Of a DNA stretch of 64,000 nucleotides, positions 1-8,161 are shown one piece after another. The notes below the pieces were generated by a model. The model was not told the DNA's origin and searched no databases. It worked only from the letters and a program-made list of their open reading frames with translations. This DNA comes from an uncultured Chloroflexota bacterium (lineage in GTDB: Bacteria > Chloroflexota > Limnocylindria > Limnocylindrales > CSP1-4). The DNA lies in NCBI GenBank assembly GCA_903822495.1, contig CAIJPD010000018.1, positions 124,001-188,000 of the forward strand, written 5' to 3'. The position numbers were made by a program, and so were the translations under genes. The stretch's first letter is position 1. Every line of letters begins with the position of its first letter.

Positions 1-401
1 TCCTGGTCGGCGGCCAGGTTCCGGTCGTGGCGCCGCTCGCCCGTGACGAGGAAGGGATCGTCTGCAACGTCAACGCGGACGACGTGGCGGCGGGCATCGC
101 CAACGGCCTGGGGGCGCGGCAGCTGGTCCTGCTGACCGACGTGGACGGGGTCCGCGGGGCGGACGGGAAGCGCATCGACACCATGTCGGCCCAGGAGGCC
201 GAGGCGCTCATCGAGCAGGGCGTGATCTCGGGCGGGATGGTTCCCAAGATCCGGGCCGCCCTGGCCGCCCTCACCTACCCCGGTTCTGAGGCGATCATCG
301 CCGACTCGGCGGCCGACCATGCCCTGGAGCGGGCCCTCGTCGACGAGGGCTTTGGCACCCGGATCCGGGCCACCGCTCCGGCTGGCGCCGGGGCGGCCTG
401 A
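1..401 (+). CDS. argB: Acetylglutamate kinase, C-terminal part (5' end outside window)
   Basis: ArgB phosphorylates N-acetyl-L-glutamate with ATP, the second step of arginine synthesis, in the cytoplasm. The reading frame is open from base 3 and gives 132 residues, under half of the usual 280-300; the start lies upstream of the window. Visible family motifs are NVNADDVAAGIA (acetylglutamate-binding region), LTDVDGV and GGMVPKI near the C-terminus, all in the order expected for the amino-acid kinase fold. It is followed 16 bases later by argR and then argG, so it is the visible end of an arginine operon. Identification is secure; only the missing N-terminus limits it. Confidence 0.95.
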   Translation, partial: LVGGQVPVVAPLARDEEGIVCNVNADDVAAGIANGLGARQLVLLTDVDGVRGADGKRIDTMSAQEAEALIEQGVISGGMVPKIRAALAALTYPGSEAIIADSAADHALERALVDEGFGTRIRATAPAGAGAA

Positions 402-417
402 CACGCCCGGAGCGGTC

Positions 418-933
418 GTGACCGGCGCCGGGTCTGCTCGGCGGGATCGCCAGCGGATCATCCGCGACCTGATCTCGCGTGAGCCCATCGAGAGCCAGGC
501 GGAGATCGCCGCGCGCCTGACCGACCTGGGCTTCGCCGTGACGCAGACCACCGTGTCGCGCGACATCGCCGAGCTGGGCCTGGTCAAGGCCGTCCGCGCC
601 AGCCGCCACGTCTACGTGGCGCCCGAGGACCTGGCCCCTGCCGGTGACCCAACCGATGCCCGTCTCCGCCGGACCCTGGCCGACTACCCGGTCCGGATCG
701 GCCGGAGCGGCCTCATTCTCGTCCTCTCGGGAGCGCCGGGCACGGCGAGCGTCATCGCCCAGGCCATCGACGATTCCAGCCTCCGCGAGCAGGAAGGCAC
801 CCTCGCGGGTGACAATACGTTGATCGTCCTCTTTGCCGACGAGGCGCGCCTCGAGCGCTTCCGCGACCGGCTCCAGGCACTTCAACCAGCCCCGGCCCAG
901 CAGCCGTTCGAAACCCCGGAGGTTCAGCCGTGA
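418..933 (+). CDS. argR: Arginine repressor ArgR
   Basis: Predicted 171-residue arginine-sensing repressor. The N-terminal winged helix carries TTVSRDI at about residues 44-50, a hallmark of ArgR/AhrC. The C-terminal oligomerisation and arginine-binding domain has the conserved block ending GTLAGDNT. An in-frame ATG at 319 would overlap argB by 83 bases, so I chose the GTG at 418, which has GGAG at 409-412 and starts just before the first helix. The stop overlaps the GTG of argG. By family knowledge ArgR binds ARG boxes as a hexamer when arginine is plentiful. Its place between argB and argG suggests that it controls its own operon; I did not find a convincing ARG box inside the window. Confidence 0.93.
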   Translation: MTGAGSARRDRQRIIRDLISREPIESQAEIAARLTDLGFAVTQTTVSRDIAELGLVKAVRASRHVYVAPEDLAPAGDPTDARLRRTLADYPVRIGRSGLILVLSGAPGTASVIAQAIDDSSLREQEGTLAGDNTLIVLFADEARLERFRDRLQALQPAPAQQPFETPEVQP

Positions 934-2198
934 AGAAGGTGGTCCTCGCCTATTCGGGCGGCCTGGACACGTCCGTGGCCGTCGCCTGGCTGCGCGAGCA
1001 ATACGGGTGCGAGGTGATCACCCTCACCGTCGACCTGGGTGGCGGCTCCCTGCGCGAGGGCGTGGAGCGGCGCGCCATCAGCGCGGGTGCCAGCAGGGCC
1101 TACGTCGTGGATGCGCGGGAGCGCTTCGTCACGGACTTCGTCTGGCCGCACCTCCAGGCCAACGCCCTCTACCAGGGCGTCTACCCGCTGGCCACGGCCC
1201 TGGCGCGGCCGCTGATCGCCCAGCTCCTCGTCGAAGTGGCCCAGAAGGAGGGCGCCGACGCGGTGGCCCACGGCTGCACCGGCAAGGGCAACGACCAGGT
1301 CCGCTTCGACGTCGCGGTGCACGCCCTCGATCCCGGCCTGGAGGTCGTCGCGCCCATGCGAGTCGGCATGGGCCTGTCGCGTGAGCAGGAGATCGACTAC
1401 GCGCACGAGCGCGGCATCGAGATCCCGATCACCAAGGCCTCCCCCTACTCCATCGACGCCAACCTGTGGGGCCGCAGCATCGAGGCCGGGGTGATGGAGG
1501 ATCCGTGGGCCAGCCCGCCCGCGGACGTCTTCGAGCTCACGGTGGATCCGGCCCTGGCGCCCGCGGCGAGGGAGATCACGATCGCGTTCGAAGGCGGGAT
1601 CCCGGTCTCCATCGACGGCGAGCGGCTGCATCCCCTCGAGCTGGTCGACCGACTCTCCGTCCTTGCCGGCGAGCACGGCGTGGGCCGCCTCGATCACGTG
1701 GAAGACCGCCTGGTCGGCATCAAGAGCCGCGAGATCTACGAAGCCCCGGCGGCCACCGTCCTCCACGCGGCACACCGTGCCCTGGAGGGCCTGACGCTCA
1801 GCAAGGACACCCTCCGCTTCAACCGACTGGTCGCCGACGAGCTGGCGCGCCTCAGCTACGACGGGCTCTGGTTCAGCGCCCTGCACCGTGACCTGCGCGG
1901 CTATGTCAACAGCTCGCAGCGAGTGGTCTCGGGCGAGGTCCGGATCCGCCTGGATCACGGCAGCGCGACCATCGCGGGCCGCCGCTCGCCGCTCAGCCTG
2001 TACGACAAGAGCCTGGCGACCTACGAGGCGGACGACGCCTTCGACCACGCCTCCGCCGTGGGCTTCATCGAGATCTTCGGGCTGCCGCTCCGCGTGGAGG
2101 CGGCGCGCCACGGCGCGGTTGGCAAGCACCATGGCGCGGCCTGGGCCTGGACGGACCCGCTCCTGGCGGGCCTGCCGCAACAGGTCACCGACAAGTAG
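930..2198 (+). CDS. argG: Argininosuccinate synthase
   Basis: Joins citrulline and aspartate with ATP to make argininosuccinate, the penultimate arginine step. The 422-residue protein has the expected family length (about 400-445). The PP-loop motif AYSGGLDTS is at residues 7-15. Further on, the SPYSIDANLWGRSIEAG segment is typical of the substrate-binding region. The GTG start overlaps the argR stop (GTGA arrangement) and is preceded by GGAGG at 918-922 with seven-base spacing, indicating translational coupling. The partner enzyme ArgH is encoded about 6 kb away on the other strand (8162-9586). Confidence 0.97.
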   Translation: MKKVVLAYSGGLDTSVAVAWLREQYGCEVITLTVDLGGGSLREGVERRAISAGASRAYVVDARERFVTDFVWPHLQANALYQGVYPLATALARPLIAQLLVEVAQKEGADAVAHGCTGKGNDQVRFDVAVHALDPGLEVVAPMRVGMGLSREQEIDYAHERGIEIPITKASPYSIDANLWGRSIEAGVMEDPWASPPADVFELTVDPALAPAAREITIAFEGGIPVSIDGERLHPLELVDRLSVLAGEHGVGRLDHVEDRLVGIKSREIYEAPAATVLHAAHRALEGLTLSKDTLRFNRLVADELARLSYDGLWFSALHRDLRGYVNSSQRVVSGEVRIRLDHGSATIAGRRSPLSLYDKSLATYEADDAFDHASAVGFIEIFGLPLRVEAARHGAVGKHHGAAWAWTDPLLAGLPQQVTDK

Positions 2199-2216
2199 GC
2201 ACCGGCGGCGTCCCCG

Positions 2217-2238
2217 GCCGAACCCCGCGGGGTTCGGC
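2217..2238 (+). terminator. Perfect 22-base palindrome after argG
   Basis: Arms GCCGAACCCC (2217-2226) and GGGGTTCGGC (2229-2238) are perfectly complementary around a GC centre, 19 bases after the argG stop. No T-run follows, so this could be a terminator or processing hairpin without a U-tract, or a protein-binding dyad upstream of the ABC exporter gene. Confidence 0.5.
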
Positions 2239-2346
2239 ACGTCCCCGGCCTTGGCGTGTTGCGCGGACCCGGCACGCCCCGGGATCTACGCGCGCCACCG
2301 GATCTCGGCGCGCCGCGCGGCCGGCGGTCGTCCCGGGACTGACGCC

Positions 2347-4269
2347 ATGATGCTCTCGGGCGGCCCCAACAGCGGCCCGCAGGGCGCCGGCGGCTGGGGC
2401 CTGATCGCGTCGATGAGTCGGCGCGGCCAGCAGGCGCGCCGACTCACCCCCGGCCTCTACCGGCGCATCTGGCAGTTTGCGCGGCCGTGGCGCTGGCGAA
2501 TCGGCGCGTTCCTGGCGCTGATCGTGCTGGATGCCCTGAGCGGCGCGGCCAACCCGCTCATCTACCGGGCGATCATCGACGACGGCGCCATCGCGCGCCG
2601 GCCCCAGGTGGTGGTCACGTTCGCCCTCGCCCTGGCGGGCCTCGCCCTGTTCGATGCCGTGGCCACGGTGGTGGGCCGCTGGCTCTCGGCGTCGATCGGC
2701 GAGGGCCTCATCTTCGACCTTCGGCGCACCGTCTTCGCCCACGTCCAGCGGATGCCGATCGCCTTCTTCTCGCGCACCCAGACCGGCGCCCTGGTCAGCC
2801 GCGTCAACAACGACGTGCTCGACGCGCAGCAGGCGTTCACGGGCACGCTCTCCTCGGTCGTCGGCAACGTGCTGGGCGTCGCCTTCACCCTGATCGCGAT
2901 GGTCTACCTGTCCTGGCAGATCACGCTGGTGGCGCTCCTGGTGCTGCCGCTGATCATCCTGCCCGGCCGCTGGGTGGGCCACCGGATCCAGGCGATCACG
3001 CGCGAGAGCCACGACCTGAACGCACGGATGATGAACACGATGTCCGAGCGGTTCAACGTCTCGGGCGCCCTCCTGGTCAAGCTCTTCGGCCAGCCCGAGC
3101 GGGAGCAGGCGGCGTTCGAAGCCAAGGCCGGCCGCGTGCGCGACATCGGCATCACCCGGGCGATGTACGCCCGCCTCTTCCAGGCCGCGATCGTCCTGGC
3201 GGCGGCGCTGGCCACGGCCCTGGTCTACGGCTGGGGCGGGCTGCTGGCGGCCGACGGGGCGTTGCCGGTGGGGACGCTGGTCGCGTTGGCGGCGTACCTC
3301 AACCGGCTGTACGGGCCCCTCACGGCGCTCTCCAACGTCCAGGTGGACGTCATGTCGGCGCTGGTCTCGTTCGACCGCCTGTTCGAGGTCCTGCAACTCC
3401 AGCCGGGGGTGGCGGAGCACGCGGGATCCGTGGCGCTCCCCGCCGGGCCGGCCACGGTGGAGTTCGAGGGCGTGGCGTTCAGCTATCCGCGGGCCGAGGA
3501 TGTCTCGCTGGCGTCGCTGGAGGGCGTGGCGACCCTGGACGCCGGTCCCTCCGCGCAGGTCCTCCACGACATCACGTTCACGGCACGGCCGGGCCAGCTG
3601 GTGGCGCTCGTTGGGCCGTCGGGTGCCGGGAAGACCACGATCAGCAGCCTCATCCCGCGGTTGTACGACCCGGGCGAAGGGACGGTCCGGATCAACGGCG
3701 TCAACCTGCGCGACGCGACGCTGGACTCGATCCGGCAAACCGTTGGCGTGGTCACCCAGGACGCGCACCTCTTCCACGAGACCATTCGCGAGAACCTGCT
3801 CTACGCCCGACCCGGGGCCTCCGACGAGGACCTGGTGGCGGCGCTGCGAGCGGCCCAGATCCTGGCGCTGGTGGAGTCGCTGCCGGACGGGCTGGACACG
3901 GTGGTCGGCGACCGCGGCTATCGGCTCTCGGGCGGCGAGAAACAGCGGATCGCGATCGCACGACTCTTGCTGAAGGCGCCGGACGTCGTCGTGCTGGATG
4001 AAGCCACGGCGCACCTGGACTCCGAGTCGGAGGCCGCGGTCCAGCTGGCGTTGCGGACGGCGCTCGCGGGGCGGACATCGATCGTGATCGCGCACCGGCT
4101 CTCCACAATCCGGGAGGCGGACCAGGTGCTGGTGATCGCGGATGGCCGCGTCGTGGAGCGGGGCACCCACACGGAGCTGCTCGGGCGCGGCGGGCTCTAC
4201 GCGGACCTCTACCGGACGCAGTTCATGGAGCAGGGCTCGGGCCTGGACGCGGCGGCCGGCGAGGGGTAG
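2347..4269 (+). CDS. ABC exporter half-transporter, fused membrane and ATPase domains
   Basis: A 640-residue type-I ABC exporter subunit that probably works as a dimer in the cytoplasmic membrane, moving an unidentified substrate outward. Residues about 50-330 form a six-helix transmembrane domain starting near RIGAFLALIVLDAL. The C-terminal nucleotide-binding domain has Walker A GPSGAGKTT from about residue 423, the signature LSGGEKQR near 527 and Walker B VVVLDEATAHLD near 550. The frame is open far upstream through argG, but only from ATG 2347 (or 2350) does the product look like an exporter, and that start lies after the argG palindrome. No clear Shine-Dalgarno sequence is visible. Lipid, peptide or drug export are all possible; the neighbours give no clue. 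Confidence 0.9.
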   Translation: MMLSGGPNSGPQGAGGWGLIASMSRRGQQARRLTPGLYRRIWQFARPWRWRIGAFLALIVLDALSGAANPLIYRAIIDDGAIARRPQVVVTFALALAGLALFDAVATVVGRWLSASIGEGLIFDLRRTVFAHVQRMPIAFFSRTQTGALVSRVNNDVLDAQQAFTGTLSSVVGNVLGVAFTLIAMVYLSWQITLVALLVLPLIILPGRWVGHRIQAITRESHDLNARMMNTMSERFNVSGALLVKLFGQPEREQAAFEAKAGRVRDIGITRAMYARLFQAAIVLAAALATALVYGWGGLLAADGALPVGTLVALAAYLNRLYGPLTALSNVQVDVMSALVSFDRLFEVLQLQPGVAEHAGSVALPAGPATVEFEGVAFSYPRAEDVSLASLEGVATLDAGPSAQVLHDITFTARPGQLVALVGPSGAGKTTISSLIPRLYDPGEGTVRINGVNLRDATLDSIRQTVGVVTQDAHLFHETIRENLLYARPGASDEDLVAALRAAQILALVESLPDGLDTVVGDRGYRLSGGEKQRIAIARLLLKAPDVVVLDEATAHLDSESEAAVQLALRTALAGRTSIVIAHRLSTIREADQVLVIADGRVVERGTHTELLGRGGLYADLYRTQFMEQGSGLDAAAGEG

Positions 4270-4378
4270 AGGAGCCGTTGCGCGCGGCCCAAGACCACGC
4301 CAGCGCGTCGTGCCGGCCGCGCCGCATGGCTGCGCGGTGCCGTGCGCGGCGCTCTCTGTCCCGCGCAGGCCTCCGGGG

Positions 4379-5749
4379 CTACTTGCCGCCGATGGCCTTG
4401 ACGATCTGTTGCACCACGCTCTTGGCGTCGCCGAAGATCATCAGCGTGTTGTCCATGTAGTAGAGGTCGTTATCGATCCCGGAGAAGCCCGGCGCCATTG
4501 ACCGCTTGATCACCATGACGGTCTGCGCCTTGTCGACGTCGATGATCGGCATGCCGAAGATGGGGCTGTTGGGATCCTTGCGGGCGGCCGGGTTGGTGAC
4601 GTCGTTGGCGCCGATGACCAGCGCGACGTCCGTCATCGGCAGCTCGCCGTTGATCTCGTCCATCTCGATCAGCCGGTCGTACGGGATGTTGGCCTCCGCC
4701 AGGAGGACGTTCATGTGGCCCGGCATCCGGCCAGCCACCGGGTGGATGGCGAACTTGACGTCGATGTTCTCCTTCATCAGGAGGTCGTACAGCTCGTGGA
4801 CCACGTGCTGGGCCTGCGCGACGGCCATGCCGTAGCCCGGCACGATGACCACCTTGCCGGCGGTCTTGAGGATGTCGGCGGCATCAGCAGGGCTGGCCGA
4901 TCGATACGGGCGGGCTTCGGTGGACGCTGCCTTGGCCTGGACCTGGCCAAAGGCGCCGAACAGGATGTTGGTGAACGAGCGGTTCATCGCCTTGCTCATC
5001 ACCATCGAGAGGATGAAGCCGGATGAGCCGTCCAGCGCGCCCGCGACGATCAGCAGCGTGTTGCCCAGGACGAAGCCCATGGCGGCCGCGGACAGGCCCG
5101 CGTAGCTGTTCAGGAGGCTGATGACGGTGGGCATGTCCGCGCCACCAATGGGGATGATGAACAGGATCCCGAACGAGAGCGCCAGGATCACGATCACCGG
5201 GAACAGGAACGTCCACTGCGGCTGGATCGCCAGCAGCAGCACGCACACGACAGCAGTGACGATCAGCGAGATGTTCAGGTAGTTCTGGAACCTGAAGGTG
5301 ATGGGTCGCTGTGGGAGGAGCTCCTGGAGCTTGCCGAAAGCCATCAGCGAGGCCGTGAACGTCAGCGAGCCCAGCAGGACCTCGAGGCCCAGGGCCAGCA
5401 TGGTGCCCCCGTCGATGCTGCCGGCGTGGAGGTAGAACTCCGCGGTGCCCACGAGGGCGGCCGCCAGGGCGCCGAAGGAGTGCGAGAGCGCGGTCCGCTG
5501 CGGGACCGCGGTCATGGGCATCATGGCCATGGGGACGCCGATGACGGTCCCGAAGACCAGCGCCGCGCCGATGAACCGGTAGTCGATGATCTCGGGCCGC
5601 AGGAGTGCCCCGATGACCGCCAGGGCCATGCCGGCGACGCCCACCAGGACGCCGCGCCGTGCCGTCGGCACCGCCGACATCCAGCGCAGGGCGAGGACGA
5701 ACGAGACGGCCGCCGCGAGGCCGATGAACGGGACGATCGCGTCGATCAC
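4379..5749 (-). CDS. pntB: NAD(P) transhydrogenase subunit beta
   Basis: A 456-residue subunit of the proton-translocating transhydrogenase, which uses the proton gradient to drive hydride transfer from NADH to NADP+. The N-terminal half is a series of membrane helices (domain II, starting IDAIVPFIGLAAAVSFVLAL). The C-terminal 180 residues are the NADP(H)-binding domain III, with IVPGYGMAVAQAQH and RMPGHMNVLLAEA. Length matches the family (about 460). The GTG start overlaps the stop of the preceding small membrane subunit by four bases, so the two are coupled. No gene for the NAD(H)-binding domain I is present nearby. Confidence 0.95.
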   Translation of the reverse strand: MIDAIVPFIGLAAAVSFVLALRWMSAVPTARRGVLVGVAGMALAVIGALLRPEIIDYRFIGAALVFGTVIGVPMAMMPMTAVPQRTALSHSFGALAAALVGTAEFYLHAGSIDGGTMLALGLEVLLGSLTFTASLMAFGKLQELLPQRPITFRFQNYLNISLIVTAVVCVLLLAIQPQWTFLFPVIVILALSFGILFIIPIGGADMPTVISLLNSYAGLSAAAMGFVLGNTLLIVAGALDGSSGFILSMVMSKAMNRSFTNILFGAFGQVQAKAASTEARPYRSASPADAADILKTAGKVVIVPGYGMAVAQAQHVVHELYDLLMKENIDVKFAIHPVAGRMPGHMNVLLAEANIPYDRLIEMDEINGELPMTDVALVIGANDVTNPAARKDPNSPIFGMPIIDVDKAQTVMVIKRSMAPGFSGIDNDLYYMDNTLMIFGDAKSVVQQIVKAIGGK

Positions 5750-6042
5750 TCGCCGCTCCGCTTGCTGCGCTTGAACATGGACAGCATCCGGTAGGTGATC
5801 AGGTAGCCACCGGTGATGTTGACCATTGAGCAGAAGACCGCCACCGAGCCGAGGATCGTGACGACGGGGTCCTCGCCGGACCCGGCGAAGCCGATCGAGC
5901 CGACGATGGCGATGGCGGAGATTGCGTTGGTCAGGGACATCAACGGCGTGTGGAGGAGCGGCGAGACTCGCCGGATGATCTCCAGCCCGACCATGGTGGC
6001 CAGGATGAAGACGTACAGCCCTCCGACGGCTTGTTCGTTCAA
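5746..6042 (-). CDS. pntAB: NAD(P) transhydrogenase subunit alpha, membrane part (alpha-2)
   Basis: A 98-residue protein with three to four hydrophobic helices matching the membrane part of PntA, as found in bacteria with a split alpha subunit. Recognisable stretches are LYVFILATMVGLEIIRRV, LHTPLMSLTNAISAI and VFCSMVNITGGYLITYRML. The frame continues upstream as a 330-codon ORF, but that part is unlike any transhydrogenase. I chose the TTG at 6042 because it is preceded by GGAG seven bases away and gives the usual length. The stop overlaps the pntB start. A TAGCAT box at 6129-6134 on this strand is a possible -10 element. The expected preceding gene for the NAD(H)-binding subunit is absent. 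Confidence 0.85.
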   Translation of the reverse strand: MNEQAVGGLYVFILATMVGLEIIRRVSPLLHTPLMSLTNAISAIAIVGSIGFAGSGEDPVVTILGSVAVFCSMVNITGGYLITYRMLSMFKRSKRSGE

Positions 6043-6251
6043 GACGAATCTCCAGGTGTGGTGCCGAGCGTCACGCGCTGGCCTGACGGCACGCTGCCGC
6101 ATGCGACGTAGCGCGTTTGGAGACCCGAATGCTACCCGCTTTGCGCGTCTTCCGGGGCCATGTCGCTGGAAGACAGCATCACGCCGATCAGGTTCAGGGC
6201 GCCGAGCCGGGCGGAGATGCGTGCCTGTGAAGCGGCCGGCCGCCTGCCCCC
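6043..6251. other. 209-base intergenic gap upstream of the transhydrogenase genes
   Basis: No convincing gene on either strand. A forward ORF starting at 6160 runs into the TM2 gene and has no recognisable content. The only element I would point to is the possible -10 box at 6129-6134 reading toward the transhydrogenase genes. Confidence 0.5.
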
Positions 6252-6755
6252 CTACAGCGACCGGCCCACGGTCGACAGGATCCCGGAGACCTGCGTTCCC
6301 AGGAAGATCAGCCCGATGAACCCCAGGATCCCCAGGACCGCGAGGCCCGCCAGGATGAAGAGGCAGCCGGTGACCATCGAGCTCTGATGGCCGGGAGGGC
6401 CGCCGTGCTGCGCCGCCCAATCCACCTCGCTGGTCAGCAGGTAACTCAGCCCCTCGATCATCCCCAGGATGGACGGGAGGTAGGTCCAGAAGAAGATCAG
6501 GTAGAGGATGCCCTGCCCGGTCTTGCCGCGATAGAACTTGTGGAGCCCAAAGGCGCCGCCGAAGATCGCCAGTGCGGCCGCCGCCGTACGGTCGATCCGC
6601 CCCAGGGGCTCGCCATACGACTGGGCCGGCACGCCCCAGGCCACCGGCGGGGGCGTGGCGGCCGCCGCCAGGCTGTGCGGTCCTTCGTGACCGGCCGCCA
6701 AGGCGCACGTGCCTCCGTTGGGATTCGCTGCGCCGCACTGACCGAAGCTCTGCAT
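6252..6755 (-). CDS. TM2-domain membrane protein with N-terminal Cys/His motif
   Basis: A 167-residue protein of unknown function. The centre has a TM2-type pair of helices: AAAALAIFGGAFGLHKFYRGKT, with the characteristic G-x-x-G-x-H-x-F-Y segment, then GILYLIFFWTYLPSILGMIE. A third hydrophobic stretch of about 30 residues lies near the C-terminus. The N-terminus carries Cys7, Cys17, His23 and His27, spaced like a small metal-binding knuckle (inference). The ATG at 6755 has GGGAG six bases upstream; the ORF is open further back but without similarity to anything. Next to the transhydrogenase genes, but the 209-base gap argues against one operon. Confidence 0.8.
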   Translation of the reverse strand: MQSFGQCGAANPNGGTCALAAGHEGPHSLAAAATPPPVAWGVPAQSYGEPLGRIDRTAAAALAIFGGAFGLHKFYRGKTGQGILYLIFFWTYLPSILGMIEGLSYLLTSEVDWAAQHGGPPGHQSSMVTGCLFILAGLAVLGILGFIGLIFLGTQVSGILSTVGRSL

Positions 6756-6897
6756 GACGCGCTCCCTCAGGCCGCTCCCCCGGCGGCGCTTGCTGACCAC
6801 CATACCGCTCGGGTCAACGCCACGGTGACGCATGGCGTGGCAGCCCGTGGCCGCGTCGGACACGGTGCCGGCGCAATGACGGCCACGGGGTGCGTCC

Positions 6898-6925
6898 CCG
6901 CGGGCGCCGCGACGCGGGCCCGCGG
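6898..6925 (-). terminator. Hairpin downstream of add
   Basis: Complementary arms CCGCGGGC (6898-6905) and GCCCGCGG (6918-6925) with a 12-base loop lie seven bases beyond the add stop codon. There is no T-run. Probably an RNA 3' end structure for the adenosine deaminase transcript. Confidence 0.4.
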
Positions 6926-6931
6926 CGAGCC

Positions 6932-8032
6932 CTACGCCAGGACCCGCGTCTCCAGCGCGCGCAGGTGCGCGTAACCCGGCTTGATCACCTCGTTGATGAT
7001 CCGCAGCCGCTCGTCGAAGTGCGCGAAGGCCGACTTCATCGCATTCAGCGTCAGCCACTCCATCTCGCCCAGCCCGATCCCGAACGCCGCGTCCACCGCG
7101 GCGAACTCCGATGAGAGCGACACGCCGCTCATCAGCCGGTTGTCCGTGTTGAGCGTGACGCGGAAGCGGAGGCGCCGGAGGAGGTCGAAGGGGTGCTCCG
7201 CGATCGACGCCGCAGCGCCGGTGTGCACGTTCGACGTCGGGCACATCTCCAGGGGGATCCGCCGATCGCGGACGAACGTGGCCAGCCGGCCCAGGCGGAC
7301 GCCCCCGTCGGCTTCGACCGTGATGTCGTCCACGATCCGGACGCCGTGTCCCAGGCGCTCGGCGCCGCAGAACTGGAGCGCCTCCCAGATGGACGGCAGC
7401 CCGAATGATTCACCGGCGTGGATGGTGATATGGAAGTTCTCGCGTCGGACGAACTCGAAGGCGTCCAGGTAGCGCGTGGGCGGGTAGCCCTTCTCGGGCC
7501 CGGCGACATCGAATGCGACCGCGCCGTGGTCGCGCCAGCGAATGGCGCATTCGGCCACCTCCAGCGACCGCGCGAACTGGCGCATGCCGGTGACGATCGC
7601 CTTCATGACGATTCGATGGCCCTGCGCGGCGGCCCGTGCCTGCCCGATCTCGAAGCCGTGCAGGGTGGCCGCCATCACCTCGTCGAGGGTGAGGCCGCGG
7701 CCGGTGGATAGCTCGGGGGCGTAGCGGACCTCGGCATAGACCACGCCGTCGGCGGCCAGGTCCTCCGCGCACTCGGCGGCGACCCGCTCGATGGCGTCGC
7801 GCTCCTGCATGACGCCCACCGTGTGGACGAAGGTCTCGAGGTAGAGCTCCAGGGACTTGCGGTCGGCGCCGCGGCGGATCCAGGCGGCCAGGTCGGCGGG
7901 ATCGGTCGTGGGCAGGTCGCGGTAGTCGTGCTCCGCGGCCAGGTCGATGATGGTGCCCGGCCGGAGACCGCCGTCGAGGTGGTCGTGGAGCAGGGCCTTG
8001 GGGGCGGAGCGGATGGCGTCGAGGGTGAGCAT
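6932..8032 (-). CDS. add: Adenosine deaminase
   Basis: A 366-residue zinc hydrolase that deaminates adenosine or deoxyadenosine to inosine or deoxyinosine (purine salvage, cytoplasm). The metal-binding HDHLDG is at residues 16-21. HAGES has His205 and the catalytic Glu208. The later metal motif reads [10 protein letters not shown] with Asp297. HDHLDG and NTDNRLMSG, in place of HxHLDG and NTDDP, are the forms typical of actinobacterial ADA proteins. The ATG start has AGGAG about six bases upstream. A TACGAT box at 8060-8065 could be its -10 element. It probably acts together with the salvage enzymes DeoC and Upp encoded elsewhere in the window. Confidence 0.95.
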   Translation of the reverse strand: MLTLDAIRSAPKALLHDHLDGGLRPGTIIDLAAEHDYRDLPTTDPADLAAWIRRGADRKSLELYLETFVHTVGVMQERDAIERVAAECAEDLAADGVVYAEVRYAPELSTGRGLTLDEVMAATLHGFEIGQARAAAQGHRIVMKAIVTGMRQFARSLEVAECAIRWRDHGAVAFDVAGPEKGYPPTRYLDAFEFVRRENFHITIHAGESFGLPSIWEALQFCGAERLGHGVRIVDDITVEADGGVRLGRLATFVRDRRIPLEMCPTSNVHTGAAASIAEHPFDLLRRLRFRVTLNTDNRLMSGVSLSSEFAAVDAAFGIGLGEMEWLTLNAMKSAFAHFDERLRIINEVIKPGYAHLRALETRVLA

Positions 8033-8059
8033 CGGTGGCTCCTGCGGGCGGTGGCATCG

Positions 8060-8065
8060 ATCGTA
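8060..8065 (-). promoter_or_regulatory. Possible -10 box of add (leadered)
   Basis: TACGAT on the minus strand, 27 bases before the add start. Unlike the leaderless cases in this window, a Shine-Dalgarno sequence lies between the box and the ATG. Confidence 0.4.
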
Positions 8066-8161
8066 GACCGCGGGGCAAGGGCAGTCCGGCCCGCGCCTGC
8101 GGTATCCCCGTGCCGTGCCCCTCCGCGCGGCGTTCCGCCGCGGTGGCCGGCGGTGAGCCTC

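Noticed and set aside
2185-4170. Long open frame antisense to the ABC exporter (661 codons)
   Set aside because: Composition is Arg/Ala/Gly/Asp-rich without any domain, as expected for the mirror frame of a GC-rich gene; the sense strand has full ABC motifs.
4270-4378. GC-rich inverted segments between the ABC exporter and pntB
   Set aside because: Only short imperfect stems of about six pairs; not distinguishable from background in this composition.
6160-6387. Forward ORF of 75 codons overlapping the TM2 gene
   Set aside because: No Shine-Dalgarno or domain; it is antisense to a gene with clear membrane helices.
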